DNA of 33,808 nucleotides from positions 1-33,808 of the forward strand of contig JAAYQB010000018.1 of NCBI GenBank assembly GCA_012519525.1, in the 5' to 3' direction. Every line of letters starts with the position of its first letter. The stretch's first letter is position 1. Below, one piece after another: positions 25,592 to 33,771 of this stretch. This DNA is from Bacteroidales bacterium (GTDB lineage Bacteria; Bacteroidota; Bacteroidia; Bacteroidales; WCHB1-69). The position numbers were made by a program, and so were the translations under genes. The notes beneath the pieces are model-generated. The model did no database searches, had not been told where the DNA came from, and worked only from the letters and a program-made list of their open reading frames with translations.

Positions 25592-25948
25592 ATGAATGTT
25601 TACATTAAGTCAATACGTTTTAAAACCGATAAAGGTTTAGAAGAGTTTATTAATAAAAAAATGCAAAAAATCGGCAAACTTCACGAAGGAATTATCCGAA
25701 GTGATGTTACTTTGAAGTTAGAAAATGTAGAAACACCTGAAAATAAAGTTGCTGAAATTAGACTAAAAATCAAAGGAGCTAATTTAATAGCAAGTAAACA
25801 ATGCAAAACATTTGAAGAAGCAACTACGCTAGCAATAGAAGCCATACAAAAACAATTGGATAGAACGAAAGAAAAACCCATCAGTCGGAAAATAAAAACA
25901 AAAGAAAAGCTCAACAATATGAGTTTGGATGAAAATGATGAAAACTAA
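25592..25948 (+). CDS. hpf: Ribosome hibernation-promoting factor, short form (HPF/RaiA family)
   Basis: A 118-residue HPF/RaiA-family protein. It begins MNVYIKSIRFKTDKGLEEFINKKM, has the ENKVAEIRLKIKGANLIASKQCKTFEEATTLA core in two segments and a basic end (QLDRTKEKPISRKIKTKEKL). It lacks the long C-terminal dimerisation domain of long HPF. It binds the 30S decoding region in starved cells and inactivates ribosomes. It is translated from the xerC transcript (15-base gap) behind a strong Shine-Dalgarno site, and a clear terminator follows. The residue count is slightly long for short HPF because of the charged tail. Confidence 0.93.
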   Translation: MNVYIKSIRFKTDKGLEEFINKKMQKIGKLHEGIIRSDVTLKLENVETPENKVAEIRLKIKGANLIASKQCKTFEEATTLAIEAIQKQLDRTKEKPISRKIKTKEKLNNMSLDENDEN

Positions 25949-25963
25949 TATCTATAAAAAAGG

Positions 25964-25997
25964 AAAAAGAGGCTAATACATTCAGCCTCTTTTTTTT
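25964..25997 (+). terminator. Intrinsic terminator after hpf
   Basis: Eleven-base arms (25964-25974 and 25984-25994; core AGAGGCT / AGCCTCT) around a 9-base loop, followed by T to 25997. It closes the xerC-hpf transcript 15 bases after the hpf stop. Confidence 0.9.
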
Positions 25998-26061
25998 ATA
26001 TTTAATTTTATTTTTTTTTCAAATACTCGTTTTTTCTTAATAAACATATCAAATATTTTTA

Positions 26062-26069
26062 TACATTTG
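26062..26069 (+). promoter_or_regulatory. -7 box of the rpsA promoter
   Basis: TACATTTG is an exact TAnnTTTG match about 100 bases before the rpsA ATG. The implied leader is long for this region. No clear -33 TTTG is present. Confidence 0.55.
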
Positions 26070-26137
26070 CAGTCCGTTTCAAAAAAGGCTCTTTGTTGCG
26101 GCTTGGACAGTTAACCTTATGTTTATCAACTATTAAC

Positions 26138-26156
26138 GTGTAATCATAATTTACAC
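26138..26156 (+). promoter_or_regulatory. Small hairpin in the rpsA leader
   Basis: GTGTAA (26138-26143) pairs with TTACAC (26151-26156) around a 7-base loop, ending 13 bases before the start codon. It may influence initiation; S1 is known to control its own translation in other bacteria. Confidence 0.3.
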
Positions 26157-26169
26157 ACAATTTTTAAAA

Positions 26170-28713
26170 ATGGCAGAAGAATTAAATATTGCTGAAAACA
26201 ACGAAGAAAAACACCAACAAGAAGTAGAAGAAAATCCTCAAGAAATCATTACAGAAGCTACAGCTCCTGAAGAAACCCTTCCTGAAGAAACTTTTCCTGA
26301 AGAACACAAAAAAGAAAAAACCAATCATCTTCCCAAAGCAAACCTCGAAGATTTTAATTGGGACGAAATTGGACAAGAAAAGAAAATTTATTCAGAAGAA
26401 GAATATAAAGAATTAGAGGATATTTACAGTCAATCATTCAAGTCAATCATAGAACAAGAAGTGGTAGACGGAACCGTAGTTGCAATTACTCCACGAGAAG
26501 TAGTTGTTAATATAGGCTATAAATCAGATGGTATTATCCCTTCCAACGAACTACGTCATAATCCTAACTTAAAAATAGGCGACACAATAGAAGTTTACGT
26601 TGAAAAACAAGAAGATAGCGAAGGGCAATTGGTGCTTTCACACAAAAAAGCACGATTATTAAAAGCATGGAATCGAGTTAATAAAGCTTACGATGATGGC
26701 GAAATTGTCAATGGCTATATCAAATCCAAAACAAAAGGCGGACTTATTGTTGACGTATTTGGAATTGAAGCTTTCTTACCCGGTTCACAAATAGATGTAA
26801 AACCCATTCGCGATTATGATGTTTTTGTTGACAAAACAATGGAATTTAAAATTGTTAAAATCAACCAAGAATTTAAGAACGTAGTCGTATCACACAAAGC
26901 TCTTATTGAATTAGAATTAGATGCCCAACGTGCTAAAATTATCGCCGGATTAGAAAAAGGACAAATCTTAGAAGGTGTTGTAAAAAACATTACCAACTAC
27001 GGTGCCTTTATTGATTTAAATGGCGTTGACGGATTAATTCACATTACCGACTTAGCATGGGGACGTATTAATCATCCTGAAGAAATCATACAATTAGATG
27101 AAAAATTAAATGTGGTTATTCTTGATTTTGACGAAGAAAAGAAACGCATCGCTTTAGGATTAAAACAACTTACTCCTCATCCATGGGATTCTTTAGATGC
27201 CAACCTTAAAGAAGGTGATAAAGTAAGTGGTAAAGTAGTAGTAGTAGCAGATTATGGTGCATTTATCGAAATTCATCCGGGAGTAGAAGGACTATTACAC
27301 GTATCGGAAATGTCGTGGTCGCAACATTTACGCACAGCACACGATTTTCTAAGTGTAGGTGATACGGTAGAAGCCGTAATTTTAACTTTAAACAGAGAAG
27401 AACGCAAAATGTCGTTAGGAATCAAACAATTAATTCCCGACCCATGGACTAATATCTCTGAAAAATACCTAATCGGCTCAAAACACACCGCTATAGTACG
27501 CAATTTCACAACATTTGGTATTTTTGTTGAATTAGAAGAAGGCATTGACGGTTTAATTCATATTTCAGACCTTTCGTGGTCAAAGAAAATTAAACACCCT
27601 GCCGAATTCACCAAAATAGGAGAACAAATTGAGGTTGTTATATTAGAAATGGATATCGAAAACAGAAGATTAAGTTTGGGACATAAACAATTAGAAGAAA
27701 ATTCATGGGAAATCTTTGAAACTATTTATAATGTTAACAGCATACACGAAGGAACCGTTATCGGACAAAACGATAAAGGAGTTATCGTTTCATTACAAGG
27801 AGTAGAAGGTTTTGTTTTTAACAGAAATCTTACTAGGGAAGACAATACGGTTATAAAAATGGGAGAAACAGCCGATTTTAAAGTGGTTGAATTTTCAAAA
27901 GAAAATAAAAAAATCGTACTGTCACACTCTCGTATTTGGCAAGATGTTCTTGACGCGAAAAAAGAAAAAGAAGCTTCTGAAGAAGAAAAACAAAACAAAG
28001 AAGCTGCTAAAATATCCAAGCAAATGTCTAGCAATATCGAACGTGCTACCTTAGGTTCACTTGATGCTTTAATTAACTTAAAAGCTGATATGCAATTAGC
28101 GGAAGCAAAAAAGAAAGCAAAAAAAGCAGAAGCTAAAATAAAAGAAGATAAAAAAGAAGAAGATAACACTGATAAAGCAACGCCGGAAACAGTTACAGAA
28201 GAAAAAAAGGTGAAATCTACAGCTAAAGCAAAAACAACGAAAGCGGAAAAAACCGAAGAAGTAGAAAAAGTTGAAGAAGTAGAAAAACCTAAAGAAGAAA
28301 AGAAAGAAGAAAAAGAGGTGAAACCTACAGCTAAAGCAAAAACAACGAAAGCGAAAAAAACCGAAGAGGTGGAAAAAGTTGAAGAAGTAGAAAAACCTGA
28401 AAAAGAAAAGAAAGAAGAAGAAGAAAAGAAAAAAGAGGTAAAATCTACAGCTAAAACAAAAACAACGAAAGCAAAAAAAGCTGAAGAGGCGGAAAAAGCT
28501 GAAGAAGTAGAAAAACCTAAAGAAGAAAAGAAAGAAGAAAAAGAGGTAAAATCTACAACTAAAGCAAAAACGACTAAAGCGAAAAAAACCGAAGAGGCGG
28601 AAAAAGCTGAAGAAGTAGAAAAACCTAAAGAAGAAAAGAAAGAAGAAAAAACAAAATCAGCAGCAAAAACAAAAAAAACGAAATCAGCTGATGATGTTGA
28701 AGCAACAGAATAG
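26170..28713 (+). CDS. rpsA: 30S ribosomal protein bS1 with long repetitive Lys/Glu tail
   Basis: An 847-residue bS1, much longer than the roughly 550-650 residues I expect. An acidic N-terminal extension (about 1-95, rich in EE/PEE) is followed by six S1 (OB-fold) domains at about 97-162, 175-245, 260-332, 345-419, 432-506 and 519-588. Clear S1 signatures include NYGAFIDLNGVDGLIHITDL, DYGAFIEIHPGVEGLLHVSEM and TFGIFVELEEGIDGLIHISDL. A helical charged linker leads to a tail (about 681-847) of four near-identical 36-40-residue repeats. bS1 binds AT-rich leaders and brings mRNA to ribosomes, important where Shine-Dalgarno pairing is suppressed. It forms a single-gene unit with its own promoter and terminator. 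Confidence 0.95.
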   Translation: MAEELNIAENNEEKHQQEVEENPQEIITEATAPEETLPEETFPEEHKKEKTNHLPKANLEDFNWDEIGQEKKIYSEEEYKELEDIYSQSFKSIIEQEVVDGTVVAITPREVVVNIGYKSDGIIPSNELRHNPNLKIGDTIEVYVEKQEDSEGQLVLSHKKARLLKAWNRVNKAYDDGEIVNGYIKSKTKGGLIVDVFGIEAFLPGSQIDVKPIRDYDVFVDKTMEFKIVKINQEFKNVVVSHKALIELELDAQRAKIIAGLEKGQILEGVVKNITNYGAFIDLNGVDGLIHITDLAWGRINHPEEIIQLDEKLNVVILDFDEEKKRIALGLKQLTPHPWDSLDANLKEGDKVSGKVVVVADYGAFIEIHPGVEGLLHVSEMSWSQHLRTAHDFLSVGDTVEAVILTLNREERKMSLGIKQLIPDPWTNISEKYLIGSKHTAIVRNFTTFGIFVELEEGIDGLIHISDLSWSKKIKHPAEFTKIGEQIEVVILEMDIENRRLSLGHKQLEENSWEIFETIYNVNSIHEGTVIGQNDKGVIVSLQGVEGFVFNRNLTREDNTVIKMGETADFKVVEFSKENKKIVLSHSRIWQDVLDAKKEKEASEEEKQNKEAAKISKQMSSNIERATLGSLDALINLKADMQLAEAKKKAKKAEAKIKEDKKEEDNTDKATPETVTEEKKVKSTAKAKTTKAEKTEEVEKVEEVEKPKEEKKEEKEVKPTAKAKTTKAKKTEEVEKVEEVEKPEKEKKEEEEKKKEVKSTAKTKTTKAKKAEEAEKAEEVEKPKEEKKEEKEVKSTTKAKTTKAKKTEEAEKAEEVEKPKEEKKEEKTKSAAKTKKTKSADDVEATE
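28210..28653 (+). repeat. In-frame tandem repeat in the rpsA 3' end
   Basis: Four copies starting at 28210, 28318, 28438 and 28546 (108, 120, 108 and 108 bases), then a degenerate partial copy to about 28710. Each encodes V-K-S/P-T-A/T-K-x-K-T-T-K-A followed by Glu/Lys-rich helical text with VEKP. All length changes are multiples of three, so the frame is kept. Confidence 0.9.
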
Positions 28714-28736
28714 TAATTCTTATTTTTTATGATGCT

Positions 28737-28773
28737 AAAAGGTTATTGTAATTCTATTATGATAACCTTTTTT
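28737..28773 (+). terminator. Intrinsic terminator of rpsA
   Basis: AAAAGGTTAT (28737-28746) pairs with ATAACCTTTT (28762-28771) around a 15-base loop, followed by further T, 24 bases after the rpsA stop. Confidence 0.85.
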
Positions 28774-28822
28774 CTTAAAATAAGCACGAACATTTAACGT
28801 TTATAATAAGAAATTAACGCAG

Positions 28823-30013
28823 ATGAATCAAAGAGAAATTTTTTATAAACATATAGCTCAAACTTCTCCTGCACCCTTGGCTTTAGAAATAAAAGATGCT
28901 AAAGGAATCTATTTATACGATACGGAAGGTAAAAGTTATATGGACCTTATTGCAGGAGTTTCCGTTAGTAATTTAGGACACTCTCATATTAAAATCATTC
29001 AAGCTATTCAAGAACAAGCCGACAAATACACTCACACCAACGTATATGGAGAATATATTTTAAGTTCACAAGTACAGTTAGCTAAAAAACTCACCTCTCT
29101 ACTTCCTTCACAACTCAGCAGTGTTTATTTTGTCAATTCCGGAACAGAAACAACCGAAGCTAGCATTAAATTAGCCAAACGTTACACAGGGAGATATGAA
29201 TTAATAGCTTGCAAAAATGCCTATCATGGCTCTACCAACGGTTCGTTAAGCCTCATGGGAAACGATGATTTTACCAAAGCGTTTCGTCCGCTCCTTCCAT
29301 CAACTAAAAAAATACGTTTCGGCAATAAAGAAGATATTGCTTGCATTACCGAAAAAACCGCTGCCGTTTTTATCGAACCCGTTCAAGGAGAAGCAGGTAT
29401 ACGCTACACCAAGGATAATAGTTATTGGAAAGCACTGCGAAAACGCTGTAACGATACCGGCACTTTGCTTGTATTCGACGAAATACAAACTGGAATGGGA
29501 CGAACAGGAACTTTATTTGCTTTTGAACAAATGGAAGTCGCTCCCGATATATTAATGTTAGCAAAAAGTTTAGGAGGAGGTTTACCCTTAGGAGCATTTA
29601 TTACCTCTCATGAAATCATGCACGTACTAACCCATCATCCCGCTTTAGGACACATTACCACTTTTGGAGGAAATCCTCTCTCTTGTGCTACTGGATTAGC
29701 TTCATTAACAACTATTGCTGACGAAAAACTATATCAAAATGTAGAAAAAAAATCGGCTTTATTCGAACAGTATTTAAGTGGATTATCCGCTATAAAATCT
29801 ATCAGAAGAAAAGGGTTCATGATAGCATTAGAGTTTGAAGATAGAGATTTAAATTTCAAAATAATAGATGCTTGTCTAAAAAAAGGAGTTATTGTTGACT
29901 GGTTTTTATTTTGCGATACAGCTATGCGAATAGCACCTCCTTTAATCATTACTGAAGACGAAATCCATCATGCTTGTCAGATAATAAGCACATCTATAAA
30001 AGAAAACACATAA
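28823..30013 (+). CDS. Class III PLP-dependent aminotransferase (acetylornithine/ornithine aminotransferase-like)
   Basis: A 396-residue class III aminotransferase. Key parts are VYFVNSGTETTEASIKLAKR, the NAYHGSTNGSLSLMG segment, Asp219 in LLVFDEIQTGMGRTG (PLP pyridine contact) and the Schiff-base Lys248 in LMLAKSLGGGLPLGAF. Length and motifs fit the acetylornithine/succinylornithine aminotransferase group. No arginine genes are nearby, and the Bacteroidota form is often labelled only as an aspartate aminotransferase family protein, so the substrate is left open. The TonB-dependent receptor starts 6 bases after its stop. No consensus -7 box was found in the 49 bases between the rpsA terminator and the start. 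Confidence 0.88.
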   Translation: MNQREIFYKHIAQTSPAPLALEIKDAKGIYLYDTEGKSYMDLIAGVSVSNLGHSHIKIIQAIQEQADKYTHTNVYGEYILSSQVQLAKKLTSLLPSQLSSVYFVNSGTETTEASIKLAKRYTGRYELIACKNAYHGSTNGSLSLMGNDDFTKAFRPLLPSTKKIRFGNKEDIACITEKTAAVFIEPVQGEAGIRYTKDNSYWKALRKRCNDTGTLLVFDEIQTGMGRTGTLFAFEQMEVAPDILMLAKSLGGGLPLGAFITSHEIMHVLTHHPALGHITTFGGNPLSCATGLASLTTIADEKLYQNVEKKSALFEQYLSGLSAIKSIRRKGFMIALEFEDRDLNFKIIDACLKKGVIVDWFLFCDTAMRIAPPLIITEDEIHHACQIISTSIKENT

Positions 30014-30019
30014 GCATAC

Positions 30020-32290
30020 ATGAAGCCTACATCGCTATATTTGCCTTTTTTAGCAATATTTTTCATTAATATTACTATTGCTTTTGCTCAAACAGCCACT
30101 ATTAGAGGTTTTATTTACGATAAAAGCAATGGAGAACCTATCCCCTACTGTTCTGTTCTCCTTGTCAATGAAAAAACAGGAGTTGTATCTGACGACAACG
30201 GCTATTTCTCTTTAACAAAATTAAAAGCAGGTGAATATAAAATAAGAATTACTTTTATGGGCTACGATTCTCTTGTGCGAATCTACAATTTAAAAAACGG
30301 ACAAACTATTACCGAAAAATTATACCTTGAGCCAATATCAATTCAAATCGGAGAAGTACAAATAATTGCTCAAAAAGAAGCACAAAAAACAGAGACTCGC
30401 GTAGCTGTAGAGCGTGTAAGTCCTAAACAAATCTCTCAACTACCCTCTATAGGAGGCATTCCCGACATAGCTCAATATTTACAAATACTACCCGGTGTCG
30501 TTTTTACCGGAGACCAAGGAGGACAGCTATATATTAGAGGAGGCACTCCTATACAAAACAAAGTACTACTCGATGGCTTAGTCGTCTATAATCCCTTTCA
30601 TTCTATTGGATTATTCTCCGTTTTCGATACTGATATTATAAAAAATGTTGATGTATATAGTGCGGGATTTGGCGCCGAGTACGGAAATAGAATATCATCA
30701 ATTATGGATATAAAAACAAGAGACGGTAATAAAAAAAGATTATCAGGCAAATTCGACATCAATACTTTTGGAGCTAAAATGGTATTGGAAGGACCATTAA
30801 TGAAAGAAAAAAACAAAAATAGTTTAACATTCCTAATGTCTGTAAAAGGCTCTTACTTAGAACAAACCTCAAAACTATTATACCGATATGCCGACACTAA
30901 CGGATTACCATATAACTACTTAGACGGCTATGGAAAAATATCGCTACAAACAAATAACGGAAGTCGAATTAATTTCTTTGGATTTAGTTTTAACGATGGA
31001 GTAAACTATCCGAATATTGCCTCTTATAAATGGAATTCGTGGGGAATAGGTTCTAGCTTTTTAATTATCCCTTCTGTTGCCAATATGCTAATGGATGGCA
31101 CATTAGCATATTCCGACTATAAAATCGGATTATCGGAAGCAACTAATCCTTTACGTACAAGCCACATTAACGGTTACTCTTTCTCTATGAATTTCACCTA
31201 TTTATTTGGACAAAACTCTCTTAAATACGGAGTCGAATTTTTAGGCTCTTGGTTAGATTATGCATTTACCAACCCTTACGGTACCGATTGTGGACAAGAA
31301 AGCTTTAATAGTGAATTTGCTATCTTTGTAAAATACAAATGGATTATAAAGAAAATCATCTTTGAACCCAGTTTACGTTTACACTATTACGCATCTCAAA
31401 GTGCCCTCTCGCCTGAACCTCGCATAGCAATGAAATACAATGTAAGCAAAAATGTACGTTTGAAATTAGCAGCAGGGCTTTATACACAAAACATTATGAG
31501 TGCAACTTCCGACCAAGACGTGGTTAATTTATTTTACGGATTCTTAACTGTTCCCGAATATTTACCCGAAAAAATCAACGGAGTTCCCGTTAGAAATAGT
31601 CTGCAAAAAGGACAACATATCGTCGTAGGAGGAGAATTTGATGTGTTAAAATATTTTGCTATCAATACTGAAGTTTATTTTAAAAACTTCTCTCACCTTA
31701 CCAATATTAATCGCTATCAAATGTTTGCAAGTGATAATGAATTTATTTTAGAGACAGGAAAAGCCTACGGTGCCGACATTTCTATAAAGTACAATTATAA
31801 AAAACTATACGTCAATTTTGTGTATGCTCTCAATTGGGTTAATAGAGATGACGGAACTATTGTTTACCGAACTCACTTCGACAGACGACATAACATCAAT
31901 ATCACAACATCTTATGCCTTTGGCAAAAATGATGTTTGGCAAATTGATGCTCGCTGGAACTTTGGAACAGGTTTCCCCTTTACAAAAACAAAAGGTTTTT
32001 ATCCTAAAAATGAAGCTTTTTCAGATATCAGTCAAGATATAAACTCTTTCAACGAAAGCCTTGGAATTATTTACGACACCATCAACAGAGGACAGCTTCC
32101 TGATTATCACCGTTTAGATATTAATTTTAAACGTAAATTCATTCTCAATCCCCGTTCTACTATAGAATTAAACGCCGGAGTTACCAATGTCTATAACTAT
32201 TACAACATATTCTATGTAAATAGAAAAACCAATGAAAAAATCTACCAACTTCCTATACTATGGAGTTTTAGTTGCAACATTAATTTCTAA
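30020..32290 (+). CDS. TonB-dependent receptor with carboxypeptidase-regulatory-like N-terminus
   Basis: A 756-residue outer-membrane receptor. It has a signal peptide (about 1-23, ending AFA), a CarboxypepD_reg-like domain (about 26-108; RGFIYDKSNGEPIPYCSVLL, LKAGEYKIRITFMGYDSL), a plug (about 120-230; IGGIPDIAQYLQILPGVVF, GGQLYIRGGTPIQNKVLLDG, DVYSAGFGAEYGNRISSIMDI) and a barrel ending in aromatic Phe (WSFSCNINF). This shape matches the FecA-like/PF07715 plug receptors of Bacteroidota that lack SusD. The ligand is unknown. It sits 6 bases after the aminotransferase and 3 bases before the TcdA-like gene, so the three are probably one transcript, though a shared function is not evident. Confidence 0.92.
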   Translation: MKPTSLYLPFLAIFFINITIAFAQTATIRGFIYDKSNGEPIPYCSVLLVNEKTGVVSDDNGYFSLTKLKAGEYKIRITFMGYDSLVRIYNLKNGQTITEKLYLEPISIQIGEVQIIAQKEAQKTETRVAVERVSPKQISQLPSIGGIPDIAQYLQILPGVVFTGDQGGQLYIRGGTPIQNKVLLDGLVVYNPFHSIGLFSVFDTDIIKNVDVYSAGFGAEYGNRISSIMDIKTRDGNKKRLSGKFDINTFGAKMVLEGPLMKEKNKNSLTFLMSVKGSYLEQTSKLLYRYADTNGLPYNYLDGYGKISLQTNNGSRINFFGFSFNDGVNYPNIASYKWNSWGIGSSFLIIPSVANMLMDGTLAYSDYKIGLSEATNPLRTSHINGYSFSMNFTYLFGQNSLKYGVEFLGSWLDYAFTNPYGTDCGQESFNSEFAIFVKYKWIIKKIIFEPSLRLHYYASQSALSPEPRIAMKYNVSKNVRLKLAAGLYTQNIMSATSDQDVVNLFYGFLTVPEYLPEKINGVPVRNSLQKGQHIVVGGEFDVLKYFAINTEVYFKNFSHLTNINRYQMFASDNEFILETGKAYGADISIKYNYKKLYVNFVYALNWVNRDDGTIVYRTHFDRRHNINITTSYAFGKNDVWQIDARWNFGTGFPFTKTKGFYPKNEAFSDISQDINSFNESLGIIYDTINRGQLPDYHRLDINFKRKFILNPRSTIELNAGVTNVYNYYNIFYVNRKTNEKIYQLPILWSFSCNINF

Positions 32291-32293
32291 GTT

Positions 32294-33019
32294 ATGACAA
32301 ACGAATGGTTTAATCGCACACTACTATTAATAGGAAAAGAAAAACTAAAAATACTACAACAATCTCATGTATTGATTGTCGGATTGGGTGGCGTAGGTGC
32401 TTATGCTGCCGAAATGTTATGCCGAGCAGGAGTAGCTCATCTGACTTTAGTAGATGGAGATACCATCGAAACATCGAATCGCAATCGTCAAATCCATGCA
32501 TTGATACATAATGAAGGAAAGCTAAAAACAACGGTACTAAAAGAACGATTCCTACAAATCAATCCCAATTCTAATATAGAAATTATCAGCGAATTTATTA
32601 AAGATGAGCGTATAATAGAAATTTTTGATTTATCCGACTATCACTATGTAATAGATGCTATCGATTCCTTGGCACCTAAAATTAATCTTATAGCAGAAGC
32701 CGTAAAACGCAAAATTCCTTTAGTCAGTGCGATGGGTGCAGGTGAAAAATTAAACCCTTCGGCAATAAAAGTAGATGATATAGCCAAAACACATCAATGC
32801 CCTTTAGCTGCTGCCGTTCGCAAAGGCTTGCGTAAAAAAGAAATTTACACAGGATTCAAAGCCGTATATTCTACCGAAAAAGCCAACAAAAATGAAAACT
32901 CCCTCCCTCTTAATAAAGAAAACAAAAAGCCTATCGGCACCATTTCGTATATGCCTGCAATGTTTGGGTGTTGGTGTGCGGCGGTATGCATTAATGATTT
33001 ATTAGAAAAAAAACCATGA
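32294..33019 (+). CDS. tcdA: tRNA threonylcarbamoyladenosine dehydratase (TcdA/CsdL, ThiF family)
   Basis: A 241-residue E1-like protein, slightly shorter than E. coli TcdA. The N-terminal signature NEWFNRTLLLIGKEKLKILQ precedes the ATP-binding VLIVGLGGVGAYAAEMLCRAG loop. The ETSNRNRQIHA arginine region and VIDAIDSLAPKINLI follow. The C-terminal part has MGAGEKLNPSAIKVDDIAKTHQCPLA and GTISYMPAMFGCWCAAVC. It would dehydrate t6A37 to the cyclic form in tRNAs reading ANN codons. It starts 3 bases after the receptor stop. Confidence 0.92.
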   Translation: MTNEWFNRTLLLIGKEKLKILQQSHVLIVGLGGVGAYAAEMLCRAGVAHLTLVDGDTIETSNRNRQIHALIHNEGKLKTTVLKERFLQINPNSNIEIISEFIKDERIIEIFDLSDYHYVIDAIDSLAPKINLIAEAVKRKIPLVSAMGAGEKLNPSAIKVDDIAKTHQCPLAAAVRKGLRKKEIYTGFKAVYSTEKANKNENSLPLNKENKKPIGTISYMPAMFGCWCAAVCINDLLEKKP

Positions 33020-33188
33020 CACGCTTATAGGGTAGTATCCCAAAAGTGTGTAATTTTTTTTGCAAAGATACAAAATAAATTTCAATATTTGCATATTACC
33101 AGCAATTGTACCAAACATCTGCTATAGGCTACTTCTCTCTTTGGTGCAACTATTCCCATTCACTATTTGTTGATTATTTGTATTAGCT
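33020..33188. other. Intergenic region with inverted repeat and possible insertion-sequence end
   Basis: It holds a segment (33030-33052) that looks like the tip of an insertion sequence (GGGTAGTATCCC then AAAAGTGTGT) and an imperfect inverted repeat, TTGTACCAAA (33106-33115) with TTTGGTGCAA (33140-33149), nine of ten positions Watson-Crick plus one G-T. No transposase or RNA gene is seen. The insertion-sequence reading is a weak pattern call. Confidence 0.3.
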
Positions 33189-33638
33189 TTACATTTTAAA
33201 TCCAAACCTCTTCAATTTCTTCAATGACTCATAAGCTCTTATCAATGCTTGTTCTTTCACGTTTTCTTTTTTCATTAACGATGTCTGAACGGCTTTTACA
33301 TTTGCCAACTCAAGGTTATTGAAAATTTTCGTCTGCATTGCAATGTCAAAAATTCGTTTCCACTCGTCTTTTGAAACCAATAAAAGTTTGTCGTAAATAA
33401 ATTTTACTTCAATGATTTCTTTGTCTTCAAGTTTTGATAATGCTTTTACTTCATCTATAAGTTGTGGGTTTGTTTGAATATAATCAAGTACTTTTTTACC
33501 AAAAACAATTTCTCTTTTTGTTAAATTTTTATTTTTGTTAAGTTTGCCTACCAAGTCAAAAGCAATTAACCAATTAAAGCCGATAAGTTTTTCTTTGTTA
33601 ATGTAAATCTTAAAACCGTCCCAAAACTTCAAGCCCAT
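33189..33638 (-). CDS. Unrecognised protein, possibly the truncated 3' end of a larger gene
   Basis: A 149-residue open frame with Lys-rich, mostly helical sequence and no signal peptide or membrane helix. I recognise no domain. The text before the first Met is also protein-like: the frame stays open for 15 more codons (to 33683, with IEDSIFIISEIRK) until a TAA, so the Met at 33638 may be internal and the real N-terminus lost. A -7-like TATTTTTG lies at 33764-33771, leaving a leader of about 120 bases if it is used. The gene may be a remnant cut off by an element whose end lies near 33685. A genuine small hypothetical protein is the alternative. Confidence 0.5.
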   Translation of the reverse strand: MGLKFWDGFKIYINKEKLIGFNWLIAFDLVGKLNKNKNLTKREIVFGKKVLDYIQTNPQLIDEVKALSKLEDKEIIEVKFIYDKLLLVSKDEWKRIFDIAMQTKIFNNLELANVKAVQTSLMKKENVKEQALIRAYESLKKLKRFGFKM

Positions 33639-33686
33639 TTTTCTAATTTCACTAATTATAAAAATAGAATCTTCAATGTTATTTTA

Positions 33687-33709
33687 AGTGTCCCCCTATA
33701 TTAGGACAG
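33687..33709. other. Inverted repeat resembling a mobile-element end
   Basis: TGTCC (33689-33693) and GGACA (33704-33708) face each other across 10 bases and are followed on the plus strand by eight T. It lies directly where the reading frame of the neighbouring gene fragment stops. It may be an insertion-sequence tip running out of the window, or a simple hairpin. Confidence 0.3.
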
Positions 33710-33763
33710 TTTTTTTTATTTGTTAATATTTTTATTTTAAAAAGAACTTTATCTTTAACATTG

Positions 33764-33771
33764 CAAAAATA
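33764..33771 (-). promoter_or_regulatory. -7-like box upstream of the 149-residue gene
   Basis: TATTTTTG on the minus strand, exact to TAnnTTTG, about 125 bases before the Met at 33638. AT-rich DNA gives such matches by chance, and no -33 element is obvious. Confidence 0.3.

Noticed and set aside
25949..26169. Possible tRNA genes between hpf and rpsA
   Set aside because: In several Bacteroidota I expect tRNAs and tuf after hpf, but no cloverleaf, T-loop GTTCRA or anticodon arm could be found here; only a terminator, a promoter and a leader are present.
27726..28169. 147-residue open frame antisense to rpsA
   Set aside because: A Ser/Phe-rich shadow of the Lys/Glu-rich rpsA coding strand, with no start context or homology I recognise.
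28201..28713. CRISPR-like array in the 3' end of rpsA
   Set aside because: The repeats are 108-120 bases, in frame, coding and without spacers; they are protein tandem repeats.
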